Shown: positions 46,224 through 56,513, numbered from the stretch's first letter. The stretch: DNA of 64,000 nt from Palleronia salina (GCF_900141995.1 NZ_FQZA01000004.1:186001-250000), one strand, 5' to 3'. Notes: generated by a model not told the origin, from the sequence alone. A program made the numbers and translations.

Positions 46224-47328
46224 TCAGTTTCGCCTCGAGCGGCCAGCGCGGGGTGCGCGGGGTCAACGGACCGTAGCCCAGCAGCCCCAGCATTTGAACC
46301 GTTCCGCCGCCCGGCGCCTCGCGGGCGTGGATGTCGGCGTGGATCTCGGCCATCTCGGGATATTCCTGCAGGGCCTGGCTGACCGGCCGCAGCCCCAGAC
46401 CGGCGCCGGTGGTGGCCAGGTTCAGCCGCATCCAGCGACGGCCGGTTTCGATCTGGTCCCGCCGCGTGTTGGCTTTGGTCGTCATCACCACGAAGGCCGG
46501 CGCGCCGGCGATGGCCTGCGTCGTCTCGTCGATGGCCGCGCGCACGTTCGGGTCGTTGCGGTCCCCTGCCCCTTCGCGGGTGAGCAGGCCCAGGGCGTGC
46601 AGGCTGTCCATCATCGGGCCGCCCAGATCGATTCCGTCGGGGTTCGCGTTGATCTGCGCCTTGCCGATCCGCAGCAGGTCGACGCTTTCCTGCCAGGCGT
46701 CGTCGGTCGCGGCCTCGCGGTGCCAGGCGTCGATGGCGATGCGGCGCAGCGCCTCGGCCCGGGGGCCGGGCAGCACCACGTCGGCGAAGGGCGCGAAATC
46801 GCGGGCGTAGCGGCCCGGCACCGGGCGCGCGTCGAAGCCGATCTTGTGGCTGCGGCGGTCCATGACATGGGCGAACAGCGGATCAGGTGCACCCGCGCCG
46901 GGCAAGAAGCGGCTGCGCGCCACCGGTCCGCCCGCGGCTGCGCCCTCGGGGAACAGCGTCGTCTCGACCGCGAAGCCGTCCTCGGCCGCCGCCATCTCCA
47001 TCAGCTCGATGAAGCAGCCCATGCCGATGGTCAGCTGCCGCCCGAACGGATCCGTCACCGGCAGGTCACGCGCCGGGTCGCGCCACAGCGTCACGGTATC
47101 GTCGCCGTCGAGCCGGGCCAGCCACGGCTGCCGGTTATGCGGGTTCGGCGCCAGCAGCGCGAAGCTGAGGGCGCGGGCGCGCGGGTCGGTGGGTGTGCCG
47201 GCCGCGTCCCAGGGCGCCAGCGCCCGGTCGGGGCGGCGCGTGACGGCGAAGGCCCCGGCCCCACCGGCCACAGCCGTGATTGCACCGCCGCCCACGAGGG
47301 CGATCATCTTGCGTCTGGTCAGGGTCAT
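46216..47328 (-). CDS. Tat-exported nitroreductase-like protein
   Basis: 370 residues. N-terminal twin-arginine signal (TRRKMIALVGGGAITAVAGG), then a nitroreductase-like fold: LLAPNPHNRQPW near the start of the mature chain (the HNRQPW motif is typical of FMN-binding nitroreductases), RRSHKIGFDARPV, and a C-terminal segment with ALQEYPEM and VQMLGLLGYG. Likely an FMN enzyme working outside the cytoplasm; substrate unknown. First gene of an operon with a MarR regulator, preceded by a strong inverted repeat, so it is probably induced by a small toxic compound. Confidence 0.8.
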   Translation of the reverse strand: MTLTRRKMIALVGGGAITAVAGGAGAFAVTRRPDRALAPWDAAGTPTDPRARALSFALLAPNPHNRQPWLARLDGDDTVTLWRDPARDLPVTDPFGRQLTIGMGCFIELMEMAAAEDGFAVETTLFPEGAAAGGPVARSRFLPGAGAPDPLFAHVMDRRSHKIGFDARPVPGRYARDFAPFADVVLPGPRAEALRRIAIDAWHREAATDDAWQESVDLLRIGKAQINANPDGIDLGGPMMDSLHALGLLTREGAGDRNDPNVRAAIDETTQAIAGAPAFVVMTTKANTRRDQIETGRRWMRLNLATTGAGLGLRPVSQALQEYPEMAEIHADIHAREAPGGGTVQMLGLLGYGPLTPRTPRWPLEAKLIV

Positions 47329-47357
47329 CTCGTGTCTCCTTCGGGCGACTCATTTTA

Positions 47358-47392
47358 GTTCGATATGAAATCATTATTGTTTCATATCGAAC
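47358..47392. promoter_or_regulatory. 13-base inverted repeat, probable MarR operator
   Basis: Perfect arms GTTCGATATGAAA and TTTCATATCGAAC with a 9-base spacer, in an AT-rich patch 30 bases upstream of the nitroreductase-like gene and about 80 bases upstream of the divergent lldD-type gene. Could control both. Confidence 0.75.
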
Positions 47393-47472
47393 CAAGTCAA
47401 GATGAATCGGTCGTAGCAGATTGCTCCGCGACGAGAGGGACGGTAGGAGTTCGTGCGAAGAAGGAGGCACGC

Positions 47473-48645
47473 ATGGCCACACCGATTACCGAGATCGAAG
47501 ACCTCAAGCGCATCTACAAAAGGCGCGTGCCGAAGATGTTCTACGATTACTGCGAAAGCGGGTCGTGGACCGAGCAGACCTTCCGCGAGAACACCACCGA
47601 TTTCGACAAGATCCGCCTGCGCCAGCGCGTGGCCGTGGACATGGACGACCGTTCGACCGCGACCAAGATGATCGGCGAGGACGTGACCATGCCCGTGGGC
47701 CTGGCCCCCGTCGGCATGACCGGGATGCAGCACGCCGATGGCGAGATCCTGGCCGCCCAGGCCGCCGAGGAGTTCGGCGTGCCCTTCACCCTGTCGACCA
47801 TGTCGATCTGCTCGATCGAGGACGTGGCAAAGCACACCAAGAAGCCGTTCTGGTTCCAGCTTTACGTGATGCGCGACGAGGAGTTCCTCGAGAACGTCAT
47901 CCGCCGCGCGACCGAGGCCGGGTGCAGCGCCATGGTGCTGACGCTGGATCTGCAGATCCTCGGGCAGCGCCACAAGGACATCAAGAACGGCCTGTCGGCC
48001 CCGCCCAAGCCCACGCTGAAGAACATGCTGAACCTCAGCACCAAGTGGGGCTGGGGCATGGACATGCTGAAGACCCAGCGGCGCAGCTTCGGCAACATCG
48101 TGGGCCACGCCAAGGGCGTCGGCGACATGTCATCCCTGTCGTCCTGGACGGCCGAACAGTTCGACCCGCGCCTGGACTGGGAAAAGGTCAAGAAGATCCG
48201 CGACATGTGGGGCGGCAAGCTGATCCTGAAGGGGATTCTCGACGCGGACGATGCGCGCGCCGCGCTGGACGTGGGCGCCGATGCCATCATCGTCAGCAAC
48301 CACGGCGGGCGGCAGCTGGACGGCGCGCTGAGCGCGATCCGCGTCCTGCCCGAGATCGTGGACGCCGTGGGCGGCCAGACCGAGATCCACATGGACAGCG
48401 GCATCCGGTCGGGACAGGACGTGCTGAAGGCGATGGCCCTGGGTGCCGACGGGACCTATATCGGGCGCGCGTTCATCTACGGCCTCGGGGCGAAGGGCAA
48501 GCAGGGCGTCACCGACGCGCTGAACGTCATCCACAAGGAGCTCGACACCACCATGGCGCTTTGCGGGCATCGCAAGCTGACCGAGGTGGGCCGCGACATC
48601 CTGCTGCTGGATGACGAGTTCAACCGCTACCGCCGCAACATCTGA
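47473..48645 (+). CDS. lldD: FMN-dependent alpha-hydroxy-acid dehydrogenase (LldD type)
   Basis: 390 residues. Family of L-lactate dehydrogenase and glycolate oxidase. FMN and substrate landmarks: MFYDYCESGSWTEQTFR, MPVGLAPVGMTGMQH, catalytic-His segment IIVSNHGGRQLDG and HMDSGIRSGQDVLKAMALGAD. L-lactate is the most likely substrate, but family members vary and this copy lacks an lldP or lldR neighbour. AAGGAGGCACGC is an excellent ribosome-binding site for ATG 47473. Divergent from the nitroreductase-MarR operon; followed 26 bases later by an amylosucrase gene. Confidence 0.88.
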   Translation: MATPITEIEDLKRIYKRRVPKMFYDYCESGSWTEQTFRENTTDFDKIRLRQRVAVDMDDRSTATKMIGEDVTMPVGLAPVGMTGMQHADGEILAAQAAEEFGVPFTLSTMSICSIEDVAKHTKKPFWFQLYVMRDEEFLENVIRRATEAGCSAMVLTLDLQILGQRHKDIKNGLSAPPKPTLKNMLNLSTKWGWGMDMLKTQRRSFGNIVGHAKGVGDMSSLSSWTAEQFDPRLDWEKVKKIRDMWGGKLILKGILDADDARAALDVGADAIIVSNHGGRQLDGALSAIRVLPEIVDAVGGQTEIHMDSGIRSGQDVLKAMALGADGTYIGRAFIYGLGAKGKQGVTDALNVIHKELDTTMALCGHRKLTEVGRDILLLDDEFNRYRRNI

Positions 48646-48671
48646 GCCGATCCCGCCCGGGAGGGGTGACC

Positions 48672-50633
48672 ATGCCGAAGTTCAAGTCGCGGGCGACGCC
48701 CGCGGGCACGGCCAAGCACACGAAGGCCAGGATCCCCACGGTCAAGGCCAGCGTCACCGACGACGCGTTGTTCGACATGCGCTGGCAACGGGCCGAGCGC
48801 GAGATCCGCACGCCGCTGAACCGGCTTTACGGTCGCGCGATGCCCATCGACCAGCTGATGGCGCGGCTGCGCGAGGTCCTGGCCAAACGCTGGGCCGCCC
48901 GCCCCGCCGACCTGCGCCTGCTGGACCTGAAGCGTGACCTGGACCCGAACTGGTTCCAGAGCAGCGACATGGCGGCCTACGTCTTCTACGTGGACCGCTT
49001 CGCCGGCGACATGAAGGGCGTCGGGCGCAAGATCCCGTACCTGCGCGACCTGGGCATCACCTACGCCCATTTCATGCCCTGTCTCATGCCGCGCCCCGGC
49101 GACAGCGACGGCGGCTACGCGGTGATGGATTACACCCGGATCGACCCGCGGCTGGGCAGCATGGCCGATTTCAGGCGCGTGACGCAGAAGATGCGCGCGG
49201 CCGGGATCAGCCCGTGCATCGACATGGTCCTGAACCACACCGCCAAGGAACACGCCTGGGCCGACAGGGCCCGCGCGGGCGATCCGTTCTACCAGAAGTT
49301 CTATCGCCTCTACGACGACCCGGCCGAGCCGCTGGAGTTCGAGCGGACCCTGCAGGAGGTCTTTCCCAACCAGGCGCCCGGCAATTTCACCTTCGACGAG
49401 ACGATGGGGAAATGGGTCTGGACGACCTTCAACACCTTCCAGTGGGACCTGAACTGGGAAAACCCCGAGGTCTTCCTGGCGATCCTGGACATCATCCTGA
49501 ACCTGGCCAACGCGGGGGCCGAGGTGCTGCGCCTGGACGCGGTCGCCTTCATGTGGAAACGGATGGGCACCGACTGCCAGAACCTGCCTGAGGTGCACGA
49601 CATCCTGCAGGCCATCAACCAGGCCGCGTCGGTGGCCGCGCCCGCCACGATCTTCAAGGCCGAGGCCATCGTCGGGCCGCACCAGCTGGTCCCCTATCTC
49701 GGCGCCGGTCGGCACGCGGGCAAGGTCTGCAACCTGGCCTATCACAACAGCCTGATGGTGCAGTTCTGGTCGGCGCTGGCCAGCCGCGAGACGTCGCTGA
49801 TGACCGACGTGCTGGCGCGTCACTTCCCCGACCGGTTCACCAATGCCGAATGGGGCACCTATATCCGCTGCCACGACGATATCGGCTGGGCCATCACCGA
49901 GGACGACGCCGAGCGTGCGGGCGTCACCGGACCGGGGCACCGCCGCTTCCTGGCGGATTTCTACGCCGGTCGATTCGAGGGCAGCTTTGCCCGCGGCGCC
50001 GACTTCCAGATGAACGAGGTGACGGGCGACAAGCGCACCAATGGCAGCTTCGCCTCGCTCGCCGGGCTCGAGTCGGCGCTGGAGTCCGGCGACCCGCGGC
50101 TGATCGACGACGCGGTGGCGCGCATCAACCTGGGCCACGCGCTGATCGCGGGGTTCGGCGGCGTGCCGTTGATCTACATGGGCGACGAGATCGGGCTGAT
50201 GAACGACCACGCCTGGCGCGAGGATCCCGACCGGGCGGGCGACGGGCGCTGGATGCAACGGCCCGCCATGGACTGGAACCGGGCAGCCGACGCGCCGACC
50301 AGCGATGCGCCCCATGGCCGGATCTACCGCGCGTTGCGCCACATCCTGAAAGTGCGCGCCGCCTGCGCCGAGCTGGGCGGCGATACCCCGTCGCGCGTGC
50401 TGCGTACCGGGCATGACCGTCTCTTCAGCGTGCTCAGGCCCGGAACCGAGGCGACGACCTGGGTCATCGCCAACTTCTCGGAAGAGCCGCAGCGCATCCA
50501 TCGCGACGCGCTTGGGATGGATCCGGGGTCCTGGCCGAAGGATACGCTGACCGACCAGCTGCCGGACGTTGACGGCGACACCATCGTGGTGCCGCCGCTG
50601 GCCTGCCTCTGGCTGCGCCGCCAGATCTGGTAG
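48672..50633 (+). CDS. amylosucrase (GH13)
   Basis: 653 residues, as in amylosucrase. Transfers glucose from sucrose to an alpha-1,4-glucan, releasing fructose. Helical N-terminal domain, then DPNWFQSSDMAAYVFYVDRFAGD and DSDGGYAVMDYTRIDPRLG, typical of amylosucrases. Catalytic nucleophile Asp289 in LRLDAVAF, acid/base Glu331 in FKAEAIVG, and transition-state Asp402 in RCHDDIGW. A sucrose hydrolase of the same subfamily is possible. No signal peptide. ATG 48672 chosen; a GTG at 48666 adds two residues. Confidence 0.88.
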   Translation: MPKFKSRATPAGTAKHTKARIPTVKASVTDDALFDMRWQRAEREIRTPLNRLYGRAMPIDQLMARLREVLAKRWAARPADLRLLDLKRDLDPNWFQSSDMAAYVFYVDRFAGDMKGVGRKIPYLRDLGITYAHFMPCLMPRPGDSDGGYAVMDYTRIDPRLGSMADFRRVTQKMRAAGISPCIDMVLNHTAKEHAWADRARAGDPFYQKFYRLYDDPAEPLEFERTLQEVFPNQAPGNFTFDETMGKWVWTTFNTFQWDLNWENPEVFLAILDIILNLANAGAEVLRLDAVAFMWKRMGTDCQNLPEVHDILQAINQAASVAAPATIFKAEAIVGPHQLVPYLGAGRHAGKVCNLAYHNSLMVQFWSALASRETSLMTDVLARHFPDRFTNAEWGTYIRCHDDIGWAITEDDAERAGVTGPGHRRFLADFYAGRFEGSFARGADFQMNEVTGDKRTNGSFASLAGLESALESGDPRLIDDAVARINLGHALIAGFGGVPLIYMGDEIGLMNDHAWREDPDRAGDGRWMQRPAMDWNRAADAPTSDAPHGRIYRALRHILKVRAACAELGGDTPSRVLRTGHDRLFSVLRPGTEATTWVIANFSEEPQRIHRDALGMDPGSWPKDTLTDQLPDVDGDTIVVPPLACLWLRRQIW

Positions 50634-50638
50634 CGCGC

Positions 50639-51019
50639 TCAGGCGGCCCGCACCGGCCCCACGCCGTTGCGCACGACGATCAGGCCGAATAGCGCCATGG
50701 TCGCCAGCGCCAGGATCGATCCGATCTGGCTGAGCACCGGGCTGCCGCCGGGGATGGCGATGGCGATGCCGGGCACCAGAAACACGACCGTGGCGACCGC
50801 CAGCAGGAAGTGGAGCGTCGCCATCCGCCCCATCGCCGCGGGGGTCAGCGCGTAGTAGGTGCCGAAGACCGCCATGGCGACGAAGCCCAGCAGGTTCAGG
50901 TGGCCGTGGGCCGGTGACAGCGTGTGGTCGTGGCTGGCGGCCATCTGGATGCCCCAGACCATGCCGATCAGGGCGAAGAGCGCGGCACTGGCGAAAAACA
51001 GGGTGGGAAGGGATTTCAT
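50639..51019 (-). CDS. small four-helix membrane protein resembling haem-copper oxidase subunit I
   Basis: 126 residues with four predicted membrane helices. The segment SPAHGHLNLLGFVAMAVFGTYYALTP resembles the helix carrying haem-ligand histidines in cytochrome cbb3/NnrS-like proteins, although this protein is far shorter than a real oxidase subunit. Start codon overlaps the cupin gene's stop by 4 bases, so they form an operon. Function unknown; haem binding is inference. Confidence 0.72.
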   Translation of the reverse strand: MKSLPTLFFASAALFALIGMVWGIQMAASHDHTLSPAHGHLNLLGFVAMAVFGTYYALTPAAMGRMATLHFLLAVATVVFLVPGIAIAIPGGSPVLSQIGSILALATMALFGLIVVRNGVGPVRAA

Positions 51020-51477
51020 GATGCGTCCTCCTCGGCGCCGAGCGGCGGGCCGGTAAAGCTGAGTTGATGTCTTTTGGCGCTTTCCTCGATCTGCGCCATG
51101 TCCTCGGGGATGCGGAAGGCGCCCCGCGCCATGTCGGCGAAGAACCCTTCGAACCCGCCCGGGGTCAGGATGATGAGATGGCGCGAGGGCTTTTCGCCCA
51201 CGATCCGGAAGGTGTGCTCCCTGCCACGCGGGATGAAGGCCGTCTGGCCTGGGCCGCGGAGGAAGCTTTCGCCCTCGAGCCAGAATTCCACGTCGCCGGT
51301 CAGGACCACGAAGGCCTCGTCCGCGTCGTGGTGGATGTGCCGGGGCGGCCCCGAGGCCGGTGGCGACACGCTGTCGGTGATCGACATGGCGCCATCGGTT
51401 TCGGCGGTGGTGAGGATCGGCAAGTACTGGGTCCCGAGCCATTCAACGGCGTCGGGTCCAAGGGTCAGGTCCTTCAT
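51016..51477 (-). CDS. cupin domain protein
   Basis: 153 residues, single cupin barrel. Motif 1 is PPRHIHHDADEAFVVLTGDVEFWLEG (His and Glu metal ligands) and motif 2 is RGREHTFRIVG. Metal-dependent enzyme or sensor; substrate unknown. GGGAGGAAACG precedes ATG 51477. First gene of an operon with the small membrane protein; divergent from a LysR regulator across 91 bases that contain two palindromes. Confidence 0.82.
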   Translation of the reverse strand: MKDLTLGPDAVEWLGTQYLPILTTAETDGAMSITDSVSPPASGPPRHIHHDADEAFVVLTGDVEFWLEGESFLRGPGQTAFIPRGREHTFRIVGEKPSRHLIILTPGGFEGFFADMARGAFRIPEDMAQIEESAKRHQLSFTGPPLGAEEDAS

Positions 51478-51504
51478 CGTTTCCTCCCTACAAGGTGTTG
51501 GAAA

Positions 51505-51551
51505 CGAAAGCGCTTTCGATGGACTAGGCGTATCACGCGACCCGTGATACG
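51505..51551. promoter_or_regulatory. two palindromes between cupin and LysR genes
   Basis: At 51505-51518 is the perfect 14-base palindrome CGAAAGCGCTTTCG. At 51529-51551 are perfect 9-base arms CGTATCACG and CGTGATACG with a 5-base spacer. The second fits a LysR-type site (the regulator gene starts 17 bases later); the first looks more like a LacI-family operator. Confidence 0.65.
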
Positions 51552-51568
51552 AAAAATCGATTGTTCTT

Positions 51569-52525
51569 ATGATCGGTATTCGTTTGGCGAATTTATCCAG
51601 TTTCGACCTGAACCTGCTCCGGGTGCTGGACGCGCTGTTGCGCGAGACGTCGACGGTCCGCGCCGGGGAACGGCTGGGCCTGTCGCAACCGGCGGTGTCG
51701 GCCGCGCTCGGGCGGCTGCGCGCGGCGCTGGGGGACGAGCTGTTCTTTCGGCGCGGACAGGGGCTGGAGCCCACGGCCTATGCCCTTTCGCTGGAGGCGC
51801 CCCTGCGCGAGGTCCTGGACCTGACCGAGACCCTGCTGCGCGGCGCCGACCGGTTCGACCCGCTGACCAGCACCGACCGGTTCAAGATCTCGGGCAGCGA
51901 CTTCTTCGCCGAGATGCTGATGCCGTCGCTGGCCGACCGGCTGACCCGCGCGGCGCCGGGCATGAAGGTCCACCTGGTCGACCTCGTGCCCGACAGCTAC
52001 GTGGACACGCTGGAACGCTATGACGTGGACATGGCGCTGCTGCCCGCGACGGACCTGCCCGACTGGGTGCAAAGCCGCCCGGTCTTCCGGTCGTCCTTCG
52101 TCGTCGTGGCCCGGCGCGATCACCCGCGTCTGGCGCGGGCCGGCATCGCGCCGGGCGGCGTGATCCCGGTCGACCTGTTCTGCGATCTCGGGCACGTGCT
52201 GTTCTCGCCCGAGGGCAAGCTGCAGGCCATGGGCGATGCGGCGCTGGCCCGGCTGGGACGCGAACGGCAAGTGGTGATGACCATGCCGGTCTTCTCGGGC
52301 GTCTACCGCGCGGTGGCGGGCTCGGACCTGATCGCGCTCTTGCCGGTGCAGCTGGCCCGGCACGTGGCGCCCGCGGCCGGGCTGGACGTCTATGCCGCGC
52401 CGATGCCGGTGCCGGTGGCGCAGATCGTCATGGTCTGGCATCGACGCTTCGCCGCCAGCGCCGCCCATGGCTGGCTGCGCGACCAGATCGCAGACCTGCT
52501 GGCCCCGCTGGATTGCACCGCCTAG
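51569..52525 (+). CDS. LysR family transcriptional regulator
   Basis: 318 residues. N-terminal helix-turn-helix FDLNLLRVLDALLRETSTVRAGERLGLSQPAVSAALGRLRAALGDELFFR, then a substrate-binding domain of the NodD/PnbR-like subgroup (FKISGSDFFAEMLMPSL, YDVDMALLPATDLPDWVQ). Divergent from the cupin operon, which is its likely target, with the usual shared intergenic region. Inducer unknown. The start is ATG 51569. Confidence 0.92.
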   Translation: MIGIRLANLSSFDLNLLRVLDALLRETSTVRAGERLGLSQPAVSAALGRLRAALGDELFFRRGQGLEPTAYALSLEAPLREVLDLTETLLRGADRFDPLTSTDRFKISGSDFFAEMLMPSLADRLTRAAPGMKVHLVDLVPDSYVDTLERYDVDMALLPATDLPDWVQSRPVFRSSFVVVARRDHPRLARAGIAPGGVIPVDLFCDLGHVLFSPEGKLQAMGDAALARLGRERQVVMTMPVFSGVYRAVAGSDLIALLPVQLARHVAPAAGLDVYAAPMPVPVAQIVMVWHRRFAASAAHGWLRDQIADLLAPLDCTA

Positions 52526-52670
52526 GCAAGCCGGGCCGTTTTCGCCGCGATCGGGCAGACGGGGCCTTCCCATCCGGGGCAAGCTGCCCTATACGCCCGC
52601 ATCGCATCCCGCGTGCACACCCTTGGAGGCGGCGGGACGCGCGATGAATTGAAACTCTAGGAGACTTCTC

Positions 52671-53351
52671 ATGGCAGGCGAAACACCTGACATCATCGCC
52701 ATGGAGCGGACGGGGACAGGCAAGGGGGCCGCCCGTCAGGCCCGGCGCGAAAACCTCGTGCCCGGTGTCGTCTATGGCGGCGGATCCGATCCGCTTCCCA
52801 TCAACATCCCCTACAACGCGCTGATCAAGCGGCTGAAGGCCGGCCGCTTCCTGTCGACGCTGTTCAACCTGAAGGTCGAAGGCCACGACGACGTGCGCGT
52901 CATCTGCCGCGGCGTCCAGCGCGACATCGTCAAGGATTTCCCGACCCACGTGGATTTCATGCGCCTGCGCCGCACCAGCCGCGTGTCGCTCTTCATCCCG
53001 GTGGAAATCGTGGACGAGGATCAGGCCCCCGGCCTGAAGACCGGCGTGCTGACCATGGTCCGCTCGGAAGTCGAGCTGCGCTGCACCGCCGGCGAGATCC
53101 CCGAGAAGATCGTCGCGTCGGTCGCGGGGATGGAGATCGGCGATACGCTGACCATCTCGCAGGTCGACCTGCCCGAGGGCACGCGCCCGACCATCGACCG
53201 CGATTTCGTCATCGCCAACATCCAGCCGCCCTCCGGCCTGGCCAGCCAGTCCGAGGATGACGAGGACGAGGATGTCGCCGCCGACGAGGTGCCCACCACC
53301 GAGATGGGCCCGCCCGATGGCGAGGAAGGCACCGAGGACGACGAAAGCTGA
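52671..53351 (+). CDS. rplY: 50S ribosomal protein L25 (CTC form)
   Basis: 226 residues. N-terminal L25 5S rRNA-binding domain ([28 protein letters not shown]), then the C-terminal TL5/CTC beta domain ([26 protein letters not shown]). Ends in an acidic, disordered tail ([12 protein letters not shown]) as is usual in alphaproteobacteria. TAGGAGAC precedes the ATG. Followed by an intrinsic terminator and then pth, the standard L25-pth order. Confidence 0.96.
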   Translation: MAGETPDIIAMERTGTGKGAARQARRENLVPGVVYGGGSDPLPINIPYNALIKRLKAGRFLSTLFNLKVEGHDDVRVICRGVQRDIVKDFPTHVDFMRLRRTSRVSLFIPVEIVDEDQAPGLKTGVLTMVRSEVELRCTAGEIPEKIVASVAGMEIGDTLTISQVDLPEGTRPTIDRDFVIANIQPPSGLASQSEDDEDEDVAADEVPTTEMGPPDGEEGTEDDES

Positions 53352-53377
53352 TCGTCCGATCCGATGAAAGTCACCAG

Positions 53378-53411
53378 AACGGGCGCGGCGCAAAAGGCCG
53401 CGCCCGTTTTT
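53378..53411 (+). terminator. intrinsic terminator after rplY
   Basis: Perfect 12-base stem (AACGGGCGCGGC / GCCGCGCCCGTT) with a short A-rich loop, running into TTTTT. Between rplY and pth. Confidence 0.9.
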
Positions 53412-53490
53412 CGTTCGCGGCCCCGCCCGGCTGGCCAATCGGCCCGGCACGCGGCATAAGGACCGCGAGCTGACACAGGGGTGCTGCGCC

Positions 53491-54213
53491 ATGCGACTGT
53501 TCGTGGGCCTGGGCAATCCGGGCGACAAATACGCCAACAACCGGCACAATATCGGCTTCATGGCCGTGGACCGCATCGCCGGGGATCACGGCTTCACGCC
53601 GTTCCGCGCCAAGTTCCAGGGCCTCGTCTCGGAAGGCCGGCTGGGCCACGAAAAGGTCCTGCTGCTGAAGCCCACGACCTACATGAACAATTCGGGCCAG
53701 TCGGTGGGCGAGGCCATGCGCTTTCACAAGATCGACGTGGGGGACGTGGTGATCTTCCACGACGAGATCGACCTCGCCCCCGGCAAGCTGAAGGCCAAGA
53801 CCGGCGGCGGCCATGCGGGCCACAACGGCCTGCGGTCGCTGCACGCCCATATCGGCCCCGACTACCAGCGCGTGCGCATGGGCGTGGGCCATCCGGGCCA
53901 CAAGGACGCGGTGCCCGGCTACGTCCTGCGCGATTTTCCCAAGGCGGACGCCGAGTGGCTGGACGACATGCTGCGCGGCGTGTCGGACGGCGCCGCGCAC
54001 CTGGCCGAGGGCGACACGCCGAAGTTCCTGAACGCGGTGGCGCAACGGCTGAGCCCGCAGCGCGCCAGCACGGGCACCAAGCGGCCCGGCGGCGCGGGCG
54101 AGGACAAGGGCAGCAAGGCCGCGCCCCCTGCCCCGCCGAAGGCAGAGGAGACCGGGACGGCCGAGCCCGACGACCGCTCGCCCCTGCAGAAACTGGTGGA
54201 CCGGTTCAAGTAG
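53491..54213 (+). CDS. pth: peptidyl-tRNA hydrolase
   Basis: 240 residues. Recycles tRNA from prematurely released peptidyl-tRNA. GLGNPG with Asn9, catalytic His19 in NNRHNIGF, KPTTYMNNSG, FHDEIDL and GGGHAGHNGLRS are present. The C-terminal 45 or so residues (after about 195) are a Pro/Ala/Lys-rich tail beyond the fold, seen in relatives. Directly downstream of rplY, with a terminator between, so pth needs its own promoter or read-through. Confidence 0.96.
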   Translation: MRLFVGLGNPGDKYANNRHNIGFMAVDRIAGDHGFTPFRAKFQGLVSEGRLGHEKVLLLKPTTYMNNSGQSVGEAMRFHKIDVGDVVIFHDEIDLAPGKLKAKTGGGHAGHNGLRSLHAHIGPDYQRVRMGVGHPGHKDAVPGYVLRDFPKADAEWLDDMLRGVSDGAAHLAEGDTPKFLNAVAQRLSPQRASTGTKRPGGAGEDKGSKAAPPAPPKAEETGTAEPDDRSPLQKLVDRFK

Positions 54214-54264
54214 CCGCACGTCGCCCGCTTTACCCCGCGCGCCGACGGCCCTAGCTTCGTGGAC

Positions 54265-54636
54265 ATGGAAAAAGACCCATCTCTCAACGTGCTCGGCACC
54301 GACCTGGCGCCCTGCTCCGTCGACCCCGTCACCGGGTTCTTCCGGGACGGCCACTGCAACACCTGCGCCGCCGATGAAGGCGCCCACACCGTCTGCGCGG
54401 TGATGACGGCCGAATTCCTGGCCTTCTCGAAATACCTGGGCAACGACCTCAGCACGCCGCGGCCCGAGTTCAACTTTCCCGGCCTGAAGCCCGGCGACCG
54501 CTGGTGCCTGTGTGCCAGCCGTTTCCTGCAGGCGGTCGAGGAGAATTGCGGCCCGAAGGTGCACCTGAACGCCACCCACGTGCGCACGCTGGATATCGTG
54601 TCGCTGCAAGTGCTGACCGAACATGCTGCGCGCTAG
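54265..54636 (+). CDS. DUF2237 family protein
   Basis: 123 residues, cytoplasmic. Matches DUF2237: LNVLGTDLAPCSVDPVTGFFRDGHCNTCAADEGAHTVCAVMTAEFLAFSKYLGNDLSTP, then GDRWCLCASRFLQAV. Several conserved cysteines suggest metal binding, not proven. ATG 54265 is preferred over a GTG at 54259. It overlaps the following DUF4893-like gene by 14 bases. Function unknown. Confidence 0.88.
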   Translation: MEKDPSLNVLGTDLAPCSVDPVTGFFRDGHCNTCAADEGAHTVCAVMTAEFLAFSKYLGNDLSTPRPEFNFPGLKPGDRWCLCASRFLQAVEENCGPKVHLNATHVRTLDIVSLQVLTEHAAR

Positions 54637-55204
54637 CCTACTGGCAGCGTCGCTGCTGGCCTCCTCGCCCGCCTGGGCCGCACCGCAGATCCGGGCGGCC
54701 GATGCCGACCGGCTGGCGCGGTTCGACGAGGCGGCGGGCCGGGCGCTGCTGGTGGCGCTGGCCGAAGGCGACGCGGCCGATATCGACGTGCTGACCCGCG
54801 CGCTGGCGGGCCGCCCGCTGGCCCCCGCCCCGAACGGCGACTGGAACTGCCGCACGATCAAGCTGGGCGGGCTGTCCGGGCTGGTGGCCTATACCGATTT
54901 CCGCTGCCGCATCACGCAGGTCGGCCCCACCGAATGGCGATTCGAGAAACTGACAGGATCGCAGCGGACCGTGGGCACGATCAGCATGATCGACGGGCGA
55001 CTGATCTACCTGGGCGCGGGCCACACCGGCGAAGCGCCCGCCACCGATTACGCGGGCCTGCCCGAGACCCAGACGGCGGTCGAGCCGAACCAGACGATCC
55101 CGCAGGTCGCCGTGTTCGAGCAGACATCCGGGACATCCGCGCGGCTGATGTTCCCCTACCCGCTGCTCGAATCGGAGTTCGACCTGCTGTATCTCACCCG
55201 TTAG
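54623..55204 (+). CDS. DUF4893 exported protein
   Basis: 193 residues. Signal peptide (MLRASLLAASLLASSPAWAA), then a domain with RAADADRLARFDEAAGRALLVAL, GDWNCRTIKLGGLSGLVAY and FRCRITQVG, which I associate with DUF4893, a periplasmic family of unknown function. Two cysteines about 18 residues apart may form a disulfide. Overlaps the preceding gene by 14 bases and is convergent with trpB 9 bases further on. Confidence 0.75.
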   Translation: MLRASLLAASLLASSPAWAAPQIRAADADRLARFDEAAGRALLVALAEGDAADIDVLTRALAGRPLAPAPNGDWNCRTIKLGGLSGLVAYTDFRCRITQVGPTEWRFEKLTGSQRTVGTISMIDGRLIYLGAGHTGEAPATDYAGLPETQTAVEPNQTIPQVAVFEQTSGTSARLMFPYPLLESEFDLLYLTR

Positions 55205-55213
55205 GCGCGGACC

Positions 55214-56446
<1,233 letters not shown>

Positions 56447-56513
56447 CGCGCACCCTTTCGATTGAGGCGCGATCATATCAGCGGGCGCGGCAGGGTAAAG
56501 CGGCGCAGGGGTC

